The notes: generated by a model not told the origin, from the letters alone. DNA of 64,000 bases from JAFASC01 sp036265935 (GCA_036265935.1 DATAOB010000017.1:1-64000); one strand, 5' to 3'. Positions 17,090-25,808 are shown, counted from the stretch's first letter. Numbers and translations: made by a program.

Positions 17090-17263
17090 TCAGAACAGCG
17101 CTTCGCCGGCCATTATTCCGAGCACGAGCAGCACGATAAACACCACGATGAAGATGAAGAACAGGATCTTGGCGATCCCGGCTGAAGCCTCGGAGATGCC
17201 GGTGAAGCCGAAAGCTGCCGCAACGATCGAGATGATGAAGAAGAACAGTGCCCATTTGAGCAT
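17090..17263 (-). CDS. DUF1328 small membrane protein
   Basis: A 57-residue protein made almost wholly of two transmembrane helices: MLKWALFFFIISIVAAAFGF at 1-20 and KILFFIFIVVFIVLLVLG at about 32-49, with GISEASAGIA between. This pattern, starting with MLKWAL and ending with the GIMAG motif, is the DUF1328/YtjA family of small inner-membrane proteins. The ATG at 17263 has GGAGAG just upstream. Related proteins are often stress-induced; the exact role is unknown. Confidence 0.85.
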   Translation of the reverse strand: MLKWALFFFIISIVAAAFGFTGISEASAGIAKILFFIFIVVFIVLLVLGIMAGEALF

Positions 17264-17332
17264 GTGAACTCTCCGAAGCTGTGCCGCGTCGTTCGTTCAA
17301 ACAATGCAAAGCCGACGCTTATGTTCCCAGCT

Positions 17333-18301
17333 TCAGGTGAGTTGCGCGATAGTCCCGTCGAGGGCAATGCCGGCGAACAGAAGCAAGCCGGCATCGCGGT
17401 TCGAGCGAAATAGCATCAGTGCCTTGCGCTGATCGTTTGGATCGATCGTGCGCACCTGCCAGGCGAGGTGTGCGGCGAAGCCGACAAGCCCGAGATGGGC
17501 GGCAAGTCCGACATGCGCGGCGAGCAAAGCCGCCTCGGCGAGAACAACCGCGCCGGCAAAGAGCGCGCCGACCGCCGGCCGCACGCTGGCGCCGAAGAGG
17601 CGAGCCGTCGAGCGAACACCGATGATGGAATCATCGCGGATGTCCTGCAGCGCGTAGATCGTGTCGTAGCCCATCGTCCAGAGGATCGCGGCGGCGTAGA
17701 TGAGGATAGCCGGCCAGGCGAGACTCCCCATGATCGCGCCCCAGCCGAGCAGCCCCCCCCAGGCAAAGGCGAGGCCGAGGACCGCCTGGGGCCAGGATGT
17801 GATCCGTTTCATGAAGGGGTAGATCGCGACGAAGACGAGTGAGACGAGCCCGGTGCCGACGGCGAACCAATTGAACGAGAGCAGCACTGCGAGGCCGACG
17901 AGGCATTGGAGGGCAAGGAACGCCAGCGCCTGGCGGGGCCGCAGCCGCCCGGAGGCGAGCGGCCGGTTGCGGGTGCGCTCGACCTTCGCGTCGATATCTC
18001 GGTCGATGAGGTCGTTGTAGGTGGCGCCCGCCCCGCGCATCGCCACGGCGCCAACCAATAGCAGGATCAGATGCAGCGCGTTTGGTGCTTGCCCGAGGGA
18101 CGATGTCGCGAGCGCGCTCGACCACCAGCAGGGCAGGAGAAGCAACCACCAGCCGATTGGGCGCTCCAGCCGCGCCAGCTGGATGTAGGGCCGCAAGCCC
18201 GGCGGCGCATAGCGCCAGATCGGATGCCGGCTTTGCGCGTCCGGGAGAGCTTCTGTCGGGGTGTTGCTTTTTCTATCCGCCGTATTGGCGGCTTTTGTCA
18301 C
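17333..18301 (-). CDS. ubiA: 4-hydroxybenzoate polyprenyltransferase
   Basis: Integral membrane prenyltransferase that attaches the polyprenyl tail to 4-hydroxybenzoate in ubiquinone synthesis. The 322-residue protein has the first Asp-rich motif NDLIDRDID at 96-104 and the second as DIRDD in the loop after YDTIYALQ; about eight hydrophobic segments follow the cytosolic N-terminus. The start overlaps the stop of the upstream secreted-protein gene as ATGA (18298-18301), suggesting coupling. About 70 bases separate it from the DUF1328 gene downstream. Confidence 0.95.
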   Translation of the reverse strand: MTKAANTADRKSNTPTEALPDAQSRHPIWRYAPPGLRPYIQLARLERPIGWWLLLLPCWWSSALATSSLGQAPNALHLILLLVGAVAMRGAGATYNDLIDRDIDAKVERTRNRPLASGRLRPRQALAFLALQCLVGLAVLLSFNWFAVGTGLVSLVFVAIYPFMKRITSWPQAVLGLAFAWGGLLGWGAIMGSLAWPAILIYAAAILWTMGYDTIYALQDIRDDSIIGVRSTARLFGASVRPAVGALFAGAVVLAEAALLAAHVGLAAHLGLVGFAAHLAWQVRTIDPNDQRKALMLFRSNRDAGLLLFAGIALDGTIAQLT

Positions 18302-18744
18302 AGCGGGCCGGCGGGAAGTTTCGTCGGGCCGGCGCCACCATTTGCCTGCTGTTCCTGCGCCTTCTTCATCTGCACGGCGATATTGCAGGCCTGGCTTGCC
18401 GTTTGCGCCGTCTTTGTGTGTCCGGCAGTGGCGTTCTCGATCGCCGCATCAGGGATCGCGCACCATTCCTTGTTTTTGGTCATATAGGCGAGGAGTTCGT
18501 TCTCCATCCCCACCAGTTTCCGCAATTTCGGGCAGGCGCCGATCGGATCGAGCTTGCCCTTGCTGGCCTTTGCCATGGAATTGAGGTCCTGGATCGCCGC
18601 CTCGCGGCGCTGCATGATCCGGCCGAGGTCCTCGTTGCAGTCGGCGCGTGCCGGAGCGACGAAGCCGGGCAGGCCAAATCCGATGAGCAGGACGGGGAGA
18701 GCGAAGCGGACCAAAGGGCGGAGGACGGGACGGAGCGTCTGCAT
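18298..18744 (-). CDS. Secreted conserved hypothetical protein
   Basis: A 148-residue protein with a clear signal peptide (LVRFALPVLLIGFGLPGFVAPARA, cleavage about residue 35). The mature part has four Cys residues (ADCNEDLG, IGACPKLRKL, EWCAIPD, QACNIAVQ), which could form two disulfides, and ends in a Gly/Pro-rich tail. I do not recognise a named family. Its stop overlaps the ubiA start, so the two share a transcript. The periplasm is the likely location. Confidence 0.75.
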   Translation of the reverse strand: MQTLRPVLRPLVRFALPVLLIGFGLPGFVAPARADCNEDLGRIMQRREAAIQDLNSMAKASKGKLDPIGACPKLRKLVGMENELLAYMTKNKEWCAIPDAAIENATAGHTKTAQTASQACNIAVQMKKAQEQQANGGAGPTKLPAGPL

Positions 18745-18914
18745 TGGGCTGCCTTGCGCGGAAAAAGCGCTACTCGAGAAACGCCGGACTGGATGGCGGG
18801 GGAAAGCGGCAGCTTCATGACGCGGTTTTCCGCTGCCAGCTCAACGCGCTATCACTCGCTTGAGGCCGCGGATCGGGTCGCGGCGCGCTTGAACGATCTT
18901 CGCCGGAGCTTTTT

Positions 18915-19685
18915 GTGCCGCGCTATGATTTCTCCGCTCCCCGTCTGTTCTTCGAGGAAAGACTTGGCCCCGGACAGCGGCCTAACCTGAACTCCACGCA
19001 AGCCAATTACGTCCTGTCCGTCCTGCGGATGCGCGAAGGCGAGCGCATTCTCATCTTCAACGGCCGCGACGGCGAATGGCTGGCAGAGCTCACAAACGCC
19101 GGCAGGCGGAAGGCCGATCTTTCCGTTCTGCAGCAAACGCGCCCACAGGAAAGCGGGCCCGATATCGACTATTGCTTCGCGCCTCTGAAACACGCCCGGC
19201 TCGACTACATGGTGCAAAAGGCCGTCGAGATGGGCGCGCGCCGCCTCCTCCCGGTCATGACCAAACGGACGCAGGTTTCTCGCGTCAACCTTTCGCGCAT
19301 GCGCGCCAATGCGATCGAGGCGGCCGAGCAATGCGGCATTCTGACGATTGCTGAAATCGCCAACGAAACGAGTCTTTCGTCGTACCTCGCCGAGCGCTCG
19401 CCCGAGCGCCTGCTCATCTTCTGCGACGAGGAAGCGGATGTCGCCGATCCCGTCGCTGCGCTGCAACAGGTCAGCGCGACATCGCTCGCTTTGTTGATCG
19501 GCCCGGAAGGCGGATTCGATCCGGCGGAACGTCAGGCGCTGATTGCCGCACCGAATGTCCTGCCGATTTCCCTCGGGCCGCGCATTCTGCGCGCCGACAC
19601 GGCGGCTGTTGCCGGATTGGCACTTATCCAGGCTGTTCTCGGCGACTGGCGCATCGTGCAGAGGCAAACCACGATGTCGCCATGA
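18915..19685 (+). CDS. rsmE: 16S rRNA (uracil-1498-N3)-methyltransferase
   Basis: SPOUT-class methyltransferase for m3U1498 of 16S rRNA. The 256-residue protein has the N-terminal PUA-like domain (PRYDFSAPRLFFEERL, ANYVLSVLRMREGERI) and the knotted SAM-binding domain with LLIGPEGGFDPAERQAL and ISLGPRILRADTAAVAGLALIQ. A GTG at 18915 is the start, matching the usual family N-terminus, with CCGGAG upstream. Length is standard. It is divergent from ubiA's partner gene, with a 170-base gap that shows no other gene. Confidence 0.95.
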   Translation: MPRYDFSAPRLFFEERLGPGQRPNLNSTQANYVLSVLRMREGERILIFNGRDGEWLAELTNAGRRKADLSVLQQTRPQESGPDIDYCFAPLKHARLDYMVQKAVEMGARRLLPVMTKRTQVSRVNLSRMRANAIEAAEQCGILTIAEIANETSLSSYLAERSPERLLIFCDEEADVADPVAALQQVSATSLALLIGPEGGFDPAERQALIAAPNVLPISLGPRILRADTAAVAGLALIQAVLGDWRIVQRQTTMSP

Positions 19686-19761
19686 TCCTCGATGCATCAT
19701 GATGGCTGAATCGGCTGGCTATCGCAGGCCGATAACGAGAATAACAGGGCCGCGCGCAAGC

Positions 19762-20139
19762 ATGGGTTTTGACTGCCGTCTGAGTTCCGGTTTTGCCGCG
19801 TTCGCTTTGATCGTCGGGACCGCGACTTTCGCCTCGGCTCAAGGCAGCCGCGGCGTCGGCGAGCACCGGATCAACCCGTGCTCGATCTACGGATCGGATT
19901 TCGTCCAGATCGAAGGCACCAACACTTGCGCCCGCCTCGGCGGGCATATCCGTGTCGAACTCGGCGTCGGCAATGGCGTCCGCAACGGCTTCGCCCGGTC
20001 CGATTCCGATGGCACGCGGCCGGCGGCTTTGAATTCCACACCCAGTGCACCCGACCCTGGTTATGACGTTCCGGGCGACTCACGCGGTCATCTGCGCGTG
20101 CGCGACCTGCCGGGTGCGCGGGATCTGTTCGCGCGCTGA
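19762..20139 (+). CDS. Small secreted protein with porin N-terminus-like motif
   Basis: A 125-residue protein with a signal peptide (SGFAAFALIVGTATFASAQG, cleavage about residue 28). The segment CSIYGSDFVQIEGTNTCARLG followed by GHIRVELG resembles the N-terminal repeat of rhizobial porins (Omp2b/RopA type), where two Cys flank a short hairpin before the first beta strand. The remaining 16-strand barrel is absent; instead a Pro/Asp-rich tail follows. The ATG at 19762 gives the signal peptide; an in-frame ATG at 19699 would add 21 residues. It could be a porin remnant or a stand-alone porin-like domain protein. Confidence 0.65.
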   Translation: MGFDCRLSSGFAAFALIVGTATFASAQGSRGVGEHRINPCSIYGSDFVQIEGTNTCARLGGHIRVELGVGNGVRNGFARSDSDGTRPAALNSTPSAPDPGYDVPGDSRGHLRVRDLPGARDLFAR

Positions 20140-20145
20140 GCCCGG

Positions 20146-21528
20146 CTAAAGCCGCGCCTCGTCAAAAGTCGGATCGATATTTTCTTTCCACGCCTCGAAA
20201 TAGCGCTTGAGCCAGTATTCGGCCGACGTGCGATTCTCGTCGATAATTTTCTCGAGATGATCGAGATATTTCGTTTCGTTGTCACCTGAGGCATCGCGAA
20301 ACGCACGCCGTTTGAGGCCGCTTCTCGCGAGAGCAACGACGTCGCGTGCCACGTCCCTGACCTTACGCCCGCCGATCTCCGCCTTGAGCGCGAGGCGCGG
20401 CACGTCGGCGCGCATTGCGGCTCGATCCGCCTCGCGCCAAGTCTTCACGAGTTCCCAGGCAGCGTCGAGCGCCGTCTGATCGTACAGCAGGCCTGCCCAT
20501 AAAGCCGGGAGAGCAAGCACGTGATCGCGCCCGCCCATATCGGCACCGCGCATCTCGAGGAAGCGCTTCAGCCGAACCTCAGGAAAAATTGTCGAGAGAT
20601 GGTTCGCCCAATCCGACATCGTCGCGTGTTCACCGGGCAATTGCGCGAGCTTGCCGCCGAGCAAGTCACGGAAACTCGCACCGCTCACGTCGTGATAACG
20701 CTCGCCGCGCTTGACGAAATACATCGGCACATCGAGCGCGTAATCGACGTAGCGCTCGAATCCCATGCCGTCCTCGAAGGCAAATGCCAGCATGCCGGTG
20801 CGCGCACCATCGGTGTCGCGCCAGATTTCCGAACGCATCGACAAAAAGCCGTTCGGTTTTCCATCTGTGAATGGGGAGTTGGCAAACATCGCCGTGACGA
20901 TCGGCTGCAACGCCAGCCCGACGCGCAGTTTCTTCACCATGTCGGCTTCGGATTGGAAGTCGAGATTGACCTGAACTGTCGCGGTACGGAACATCATGTC
21001 GAGGCCCAGCGTACCGACTTTCGGCATGTAGGCCGCCATGATCGCGTAGCGCTGCTTCGGCATGACCGGAATGGCCGAACGCGGCCATTTCGGTTGCATC
21101 CCGAGACTTAGAAAATCGATGCCGAGCGGTTCGGCGACGGCGCGCACCGCCGACATGTGCGTGTCGAATTCTTGCGCAACTTCATGCACGCTTTCGAGCG
21201 GCGCGCCGGAAAGCTCGAATTGTCCGCCGGGCTCCAGCGAAATCGCCGCGCCCTCATGCGGAGCGGCAAGTCCAATGAGCGCCTCGCCGTCGGAAATTGG
21301 CTCCCACTTGAGACGCGCCTGCATGCCCGCGAGGACATCGCGAACACCGCCCCGCCGCGACGTAACGCGCTCATACGGCACGGGAAGCGTATCGGCGCGA
21401 TAAAACGGCACCTTCTCGTGCTCGGTACCAAGCCGGAAGGCGCTGCGCTCCTTGCAGCCCTTCTCGATCCAGGTGACGAGATCGTCGCGTGTTTCAATCG
21501 CCGCGGTGTCAACGACGTCGCGCGCCAT
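20146..21528 (-). CDS. gshA: Glutamate-cysteine ligase, plant/alphaproteobacterial type
   Basis: First enzyme of glutathione synthesis, joining glutamate and cysteine with ATP. The 460-residue length and motifs RLGTEHEKVPFYR, ISLEPGGQFELSGAPL, MAAYMPKVGTLGLDMMFRTATVQVNLDF and FANSPFTDGKPNGFLSMRS fit the GCS2 plant-like class of alphaproteobacteria. The ATG start is clear. It converges on the small porin-like gene with six bases between the stops. It appears to be a single-gene transcript. Confidence 0.94.
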   Translation of the reverse strand: MARDVVDTAAIETRDDLVTWIEKGCKERSAFRLGTEHEKVPFYRADTLPVPYERVTSRRGGVRDVLAGMQARLKWEPISDGEALIGLAAPHEGAAISLEPGGQFELSGAPLESVHEVAQEFDTHMSAVRAVAEPLGIDFLSLGMQPKWPRSAIPVMPKQRYAIMAAYMPKVGTLGLDMMFRTATVQVNLDFQSEADMVKKLRVGLALQPIVTAMFANSPFTDGKPNGFLSMRSEIWRDTDGARTGMLAFAFEDGMGFERYVDYALDVPMYFVKRGERYHDVSGASFRDLLGGKLAQLPGEHATMSDWANHLSTIFPEVRLKRFLEMRGADMGGRDHVLALPALWAGLLYDQTALDAAWELVKTWREADRAAMRADVPRLALKAEIGGRKVRDVARDVVALARSGLKRRAFRDASGDNETKYLDHLEKIIDENRTSAEYWLKRYFEAWKENIDPTFDEARL

Positions 21529-21773
21529 CCAATTTCTTCCGCGTTTGTTCAGTCCGGTCGGAGGCTTGCGCGCCGATGAGGGACTGCCCGATGCAAGCCG
21601 CTAAGCTACATAAGCGGCGGGGTGGACTGACGCAATCAGTGGACCGCAGCTATGCGGCAAGCCGGCATCCAATTACTTCCGCGCGTTTACGATTTCTCGG
21701 GGTGTGAGTCTGCGATCAATTTAACAGATTTTCCATGCCTCAGCCGGACACTGCCGAGCCAAGGGAGATCGCC

Positions 21774-21932
21774 ATGCTGAGGAAATTCCTGAGGGATCAA
21801 AGCGGCGCCACCGAGATCGAGTATTGCTTACTCGCGGTGTTCCTCTCGATCACCATTGTTGCCGGCGCACGCGCAATCGGGACGAACCTCAATGCGAACA
21901 TGTACGGCCCGATCGCGTCGAACCTGAACTGA
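21774..21932 (+). CDS. Flp/Fap-type pilin
   Basis: A 52-residue Flp-type pilin. The short basic leader MLRKFLRDQSGATEIEY is followed by the hydrophobic helix CLLAVFLSITIVAGARAIG; GATxIEY is the typical processing/assembly motif, with cleavage by a TadV-type prepilin peptidase after Gly. The usual Gly after EY is Cys here. AAGGGAGA just before the ATG at 21774 decides the start; an upstream in-frame ATG at 21735 would spoil the leader. No tad/cpa secretion genes are in the window. Confidence 0.8.
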   Translation: MLRKFLRDQSGATEIEYCLLAVFLSITIVAGARAIGTNLNANMYGPIASNLN

Positions 21933-21948
21933 ACCCGCGGAGACGGAA

Positions 21949-22623
21949 TCAGCGTTTGAGGATGTCGCCAATCGCGGCTTGATGCTGCGGGTCGACTTGT
22001 CCCGGTTGCAGCATGCGCCGCAAGGAGTCGAGAGCTGCTTGACCGCTCGGGGCACCCCCGCTCGTCGTTTGAACGCCGGTGATCGCGCTGAACATCCCCA
22101 TGAACGAGCTGAATAGGCCGGCGAGCCCCCCGGCAGAGGCCGGACTCCCTCCGCCCGACGAGATTGCCCCGCCAAGCTGGCCCAGAATATTGCTGAAGCC
22201 TTGTGATTTCAGGGAGTTCGCGAGACCGCCCGCCATCATCGTCGCAATCACGGGTGCCATCTGCATGATGAGGTCGGGGCGCAATCCCGTCACCCGGGCA
22301 GCCTGCTGGGCGATCTCTCCGGTCACGCTCGCATTGCCGAAAATCTGGTTGAGGATGGTCGAGCCCCCGGCAACCGCCGCTTCGGAATGGGCGCTGTCGG
22401 GATTTTGAAACGACGCCTGGTGCAGCCCGGCGGTGAGCTGGCCGATAATAGTGGTAAGGCTGCTGGGATTTTGGATGGCTTGCTGAAGCCCGGTCGAGAG
22501 TGCGGGGGTGAGCCCCTGGATTGCCGCACTGGCCTGTTCCGGCGTTATTCCGAACCGCTCCGCCAGGTTCTCGGCCGCGTTACCGCCTTGGGCGGATTGA
22601 AGTATATCCTGCAGATTGGCCAT
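21949..22623 (-). CDS. DUF937 domain-containing protein
   Basis: A 224-residue low-complexity protein rich in Ala, Gly, Ser and Gln, with MANLQDILQSAQGGNAAENLAERFGI at the start and repeated helical segments (GLTPALSTGLQQAI, APVIATMMAGGLANSL). The pattern matches DUF937, whose role is unknown; the related YidB is a small bacterial protein. The ATG at 22623 is preceded by GGGAGGGAGAG, so I reject the 16-residue extension upstream. It converges with the pilin gene; the stops are 16 bases apart. Confidence 0.8.
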   Translation of the reverse strand: MANLQDILQSAQGGNAAENLAERFGITPEQASAAIQGLTPALSTGLQQAIQNPSSLTTIIGQLTAGLHQASFQNPDSAHSEAAVAGGSTILNQIFGNASVTGEIAQQAARVTGLRPDLIMQMAPVIATMMAGGLANSLKSQGFSNILGQLGGAISSGGGSPASAGGLAGLFSSFMGMFSAITGVQTTSGGAPSGQAALDSLRRMLQPGQVDPQHQAAIGDILKR

Positions 22624-22790
22624 ATTCTCTCCCTCCCGATCTTTTACCGGAGCAAGCCCGGACCAGAACAATAGAATAGAGGCCGGCGCTTGGGGAGAGC
22701 CAAAACTCTTCCGAGCCGCCTTTACTCTTGTGCAGTGCAGCGCTTGACACCATCAGGGGTGCACGCAACAAGCCCGACGTGACGAGCCCC

Positions 22791-23771
22791 ATGACCGCCA
22801 AGCCGCCGACCGACAACCCGCCGCTTCGCATCCTCCTCTGTTCGCCGCGCGGATTCTGCGCCGGCGTCGTGCGGGCGATCGACGTCGTGGAGAAGGCGCT
22901 CGATCGCTTCGGCGCGCCGGTCTATGTGCGCCATGAGATCGTCCACAATCGCTACGTCGTCGACTCGCTCAAGGCCAAGGGCGCGATCTTCGTCGAGGAA
23001 CTCTCGGAAGTACCGGACACGACGAGCCCGGTGATTTTCTCCGCGCATGGCGTCGCCAAGTCGGTGCCGGCCGAGGCGCAAGCCCGCAATCTCCTGGCGA
23101 TCGACGCCACCTGCCCGCTGGTGACCAAGGTGCATCGCGAGGCCGAAATCCATCATCGGCGCGGCCGCGACGTCATTCTGGTCGGCCATGCCGGCCATCC
23201 CGAGGTCGTCGGCACGATCGGACAATTGCCGGCGGGCTCCGTCGTGCTCGTCGAATCCGTTGAAGATGTCGAGCGCCTGCCGCAGCGCGATCCCGCCACT
23301 CTTGCTTTCGTCACCCAGACGACGCTGTCGATCGACGATACCAAGGAAATCGTCGACGCACTGATCGCGAAATTCCCCGGCATTTCCGGCCCGCATAAGG
23401 AAGATATCTGCTACGCGACCACAAACCGCCAGGATGCGGTGAAGAAGATCGCGCCTGAGGTCGATGCAGTGCTTGTTGTCGGTTCGCCGAAATCGTCGAA
23501 TTCGCAACGCCTGAAGGAAGTCGCCGAGCGCAACGGCGCACGCTCGCAGCTGGTGCCGCGCGCCGCCGATATCGACTGGTCGATTTTCGGCAACATCAAA
23601 TCGCTCGGCGTGACCGCCGGCGCCTCGGCACCCGAGATCCTCGTCGAGGAGGTGCTCGACGCGTTTGCTGCGCGCTATACAATCTCGGTCGAGACGGTAT
23701 CGACCGCCGATGAGAGCGTCTTCTTCCCGCTGCCGAAGGAATTGCGCGAACGCGCACCGCAGCCGGCGTGA
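22791..23771 (+). CDS. ispH: 4-hydroxy-3-methylbut-2-enyl diphosphate reductase
   Basis: Iron-sulfur reductase that makes IPP and DMAPP in the last step of the MEP pathway. The 326-residue protein has the three cluster Cys in RGFCAGVVRAI, DATCPLVTKVH and EDICYATTNRQ, plus SAHGVAKSV, GHAGHPEVVGT and SPKSSNSQRL, all family signatures. The ATG at 22791 gives the normal N-terminus. In related genomes ispH is followed by thrB and rnhA; here an oppositely oriented EamA transporter lies between ispH and thrB. Confidence 0.97.
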   Translation: MTAKPPTDNPPLRILLCSPRGFCAGVVRAIDVVEKALDRFGAPVYVRHEIVHNRYVVDSLKAKGAIFVEELSEVPDTTSPVIFSAHGVAKSVPAEAQARNLLAIDATCPLVTKVHREAEIHHRRGRDVILVGHAGHPEVVGTIGQLPAGSVVLVESVEDVERLPQRDPATLAFVTQTTLSIDDTKEIVDALIAKFPGISGPHKEDICYATTNRQDAVKKIAPEVDAVLVVGSPKSSNSQRLKEVAERNGARSQLVPRAADIDWSIFGNIKSLGVTAGASAPEILVEEVLDAFAARYTISVETVSTADESVFFPLPKELRERAPQPA

Positions 23772-23778
23772 AGCCGTC

Positions 23779-24678
23779 TTAGCCCCACAACAAAAGAATG
23801 ACGCCGGCTATTATCATTACCATCCCGACGAGCTCGCGCTTGCTCGTCTCCTGACGGAACAGGCGGCGCGTCGCGATCTGCGCGAAAATCATTTCGACAA
23901 GCGCCAGCGTGCGCACGCGGGCGGCGGTGTCGATGGCGAAAGCGAGATACCAGAATTGCGAGGCGAGCGCCCCCATGAAGCCGGCGGTCATCGAGGCGCG
24001 CCACAGCCGCCCGATTGCGGCGATCAGGGTGCGGTCGAACATCGCCAGATAGGCGAGAATAAGCGCCGTCTGGATGGCGAGGCCGCAGGCGAGAATGGTC
24101 GAAGCTGCGACGATGAAATTCTTGAGATCGAGCGCGAGAATGGCGGCGCGATAGCCGACCGCCGAAAACGCGAACGCGACGGCCGAGACGAGCCCGTATG
24201 CCGCAGGCCGCCAGGAATAGGCACTGTCGTACGTGCGCCCGCTCGGCCACGACATCAGCATGACGCCGATCGTCGCAACGAGAATGGCGAGCGCGGTGGC
24301 GCCGCTGAGCCTGTCGCCGAGAACGACGAGACCGAACAGCGCAACGAGGATCGGCTCGGTTTTGGTGTAAGCAATCGCCACGACGAACGCCCGCTCGCGC
24401 ATGGCCGCAAGCATCAGCGCGGTCGCAAAAATCTGCGACACTGCCGCAATGAGCGTGAACGCAAGCGCGCGTGCACCTGGGACCGGCGGCACTTCCTCTG
24501 TGCCGATCGCGACCAGCACGAGAAACAAAGCCGCGAAAGGCAGCCCGAAGAGAAAACGCACGTAGGTCGCACCACCCGTGCCGAGCTTCGCGATGAGATC
24601 GCGCTGCATCGCGTTGCGCAGCGTCTGCGCGCCGGCGGCAGTAACGGTGAAAGCGGCCCAAAGCCATGAAGGAACCAT
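23779..24678 (-). CDS. EamA/DMT-family transporter
   Basis: A 299-residue inner-membrane protein with about ten hydrophobic segments in two EamA-type halves (e.g. FVVAIAYTKTEPILVALFG in the first half, REMLxxR-like MIFAQIATRRLFRQETSKRE in the second). Such drug/metabolite transporters export amino acids, nucleotides or other metabolites; the substrate cannot be read. It is inserted on the minus strand between ispH and thrB, 8 bases from the ispH stop. Downstream of its start lies a nested palindromic element at 24687-24765. Confidence 0.85.
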   Translation of the reverse strand: MVPSWLWAAFTVTAAGAQTLRNAMQRDLIAKLGTGGATYVRFLFGLPFAALFLVLVAIGTEEVPPVPGARALAFTLIAAVSQIFATALMLAAMRERAFVVAIAYTKTEPILVALFGLVVLGDRLSGATALAILVATIGVMLMSWPSGRTYDSAYSWRPAAYGLVSAVAFAFSAVGYRAAILALDLKNFIVAASTILACGLAIQTALILAYLAMFDRTLIAAIGRLWRASMTAGFMGALASQFWYLAFAIDTAARVRTLALVEMIFAQIATRRLFRQETSKRELVGMVMIIAGVILLLWG

Positions 24679-24686
24679 GATCTAGT

Positions 24687-24765
24687 CTGGACCGCGCACC
24701 TCTTGGTGCGCAAATCTCATTAGAGCGGAGAAGCCTTATTGCGCACCGGGAGGTGCGCGGTCCAG
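24687..24765. repeat. Nested palindromic element between EamA gene and thrB
   Basis: Two 27-base arms at 24687-24713 and 24739-24765 are inverted copies with two mismatches, separated by 25 bases. Each arm is itself a hairpin with stem GCGCACC/GGTGCGC and a four-base loop (TCTT or GGGA). The mismatches fall in these loops, so the stems are conserved. It sits in the divergent gap between the EamA gene and thrB. Confidence 0.75.
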
Positions 24766-24842
24766 CGCTTCCCGTCCGCCAGCGTTGACGCCGTAAATAT
24801 GCGCCGCTACGGAGAATGCTCGTTTTTCCAGCCGCGATCACG

Positions 24843-25808
24843 ATGGCCGTTTACACCGAAGTCTCGGACGAGGACCTTTTCGCGTTTCTCGCAGCCTATG
24901 ATCTTGGCCAGGTGCTTTCGTTCAAGGGCATTGCCGAAGGCGTCGAGAATTCGAACTATCTTTTGCACACGCAAAGCGGCAACTACATCCTGACGCTTTA
25001 CGAAAAGCGCGTGCATGAGGAAGATCTGCCGTTCTTTCTCGGATTGATGCTGCACTTGTCGGAACGCGGCATCACCTGTCCGCAACCCGTGAAGAACCGC
25101 GCCGGGGAGGTCCTGGGCCGGCTCGCCGGGCGGCCAGCTGCGATCGTGACCTTTCTCGACGGCATGTGGCCGCGCCGGCCGGATGCGGCGCAATGCGCCG
25201 AGGTTGGCCAGATGGCGGCGCGTCTGCATCGAGCCGGAGGAGGGTTTCCGCTGCATAGGCGCAACGCGTTGTCGGTCGCGGGATGGCGGCCGCTTTACGA
25301 AGCCGCCGCGTCGCGCGCCGATGAAGTCGTGCCGGGCCTGCGCGGCATCCTGGAGCAAGAACTCAATTTCCAGGAGCGGCATTTTCCGAGCGGCTTGCCG
25401 GGCGGCGTGATCCATGCCGATCTCTTTCCCGACAATGTCTTCTTTCTGAGCGGCGTCTGCTCCGGCATCATCGATTTTTATTTCGCCTGCAATGACGCGT
25501 TTGCTTATGAGATTGCCGTCTGCCTCAACGCTTGGTGCTTCGAGCTGGATGCGTCGTTCAATATGACGAAAGGCATGGCGCTGCTCGCCGGCTACGAGCG
25601 CGTGCGCAAGCTCGAACGGCGTGAGCGTGAGGCGCTGCCAATTCTCGCGCGCGGCGCGGCGCTGCGTTTCCTGCTGACGCGGCTCGTCGATTGGCTGAAT
25701 GTGCCGCCGGGCGCGCTGGTCAAGCCGAAAGATCCGATCGAATATATGCGTAAGCTGAAATTTCATCAGAAGGTCGGCAGTGCGCGCGAATTCGGGCTCG
25801 CCGCATGA
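24843..25808 (+). CDS. thrB: Homoserine kinase (choline-kinase-fold type)
   Basis: Phosphorylates homoserine for threonine synthesis; this is the ThrB type with an aminoglycoside-phosphotransferase fold, not the GHMP type of E. coli. The 321-residue protein starts MAVYTEVSDEDL, as is usual, and shows GIAEGVENSNYLL, the catalytic loop VIHADLFPDNVFF and the metal-site IIDFYFACNDAFAYEIA. The ATG at 24843 is preferred over the 24816 upstream codon on that basis. Its stop overlaps the rnhA start (ATGA), so the two are coupled. Confidence 0.93.
   Translation: MAVYTEVSDEDLFAFLAAYDLGQVLSFKGIAEGVENSNYLLHTQSGNYILTLYEKRVHEEDLPFFLGLMLHLSERGITCPQPVKNRAGEVLGRLAGRPAAIVTFLDGMWPRRPDAAQCAEVGQMAARLHRAGGGFPLHRRNALSVAGWRPLYEAAASRADEVVPGLRGILEQELNFQERHFPSGLPGGVIHADLFPDNVFFLSGVCSGIIDFYFACNDAFAYEIAVCLNAWCFELDASFNMTKGMALLAGYERVRKLERREREALPILARGAALRFLLTRLVDWLNVPPGALVKPKDPIEYMRKLKFHQKVGSAREFGLAA

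Noticed and set aside
22744..22790. TTGACA at 22744-22749 as an ispH promoter
   Set aside because: No acceptable -10 hexamer appears at the right spacing, so it is not listed as a feature.
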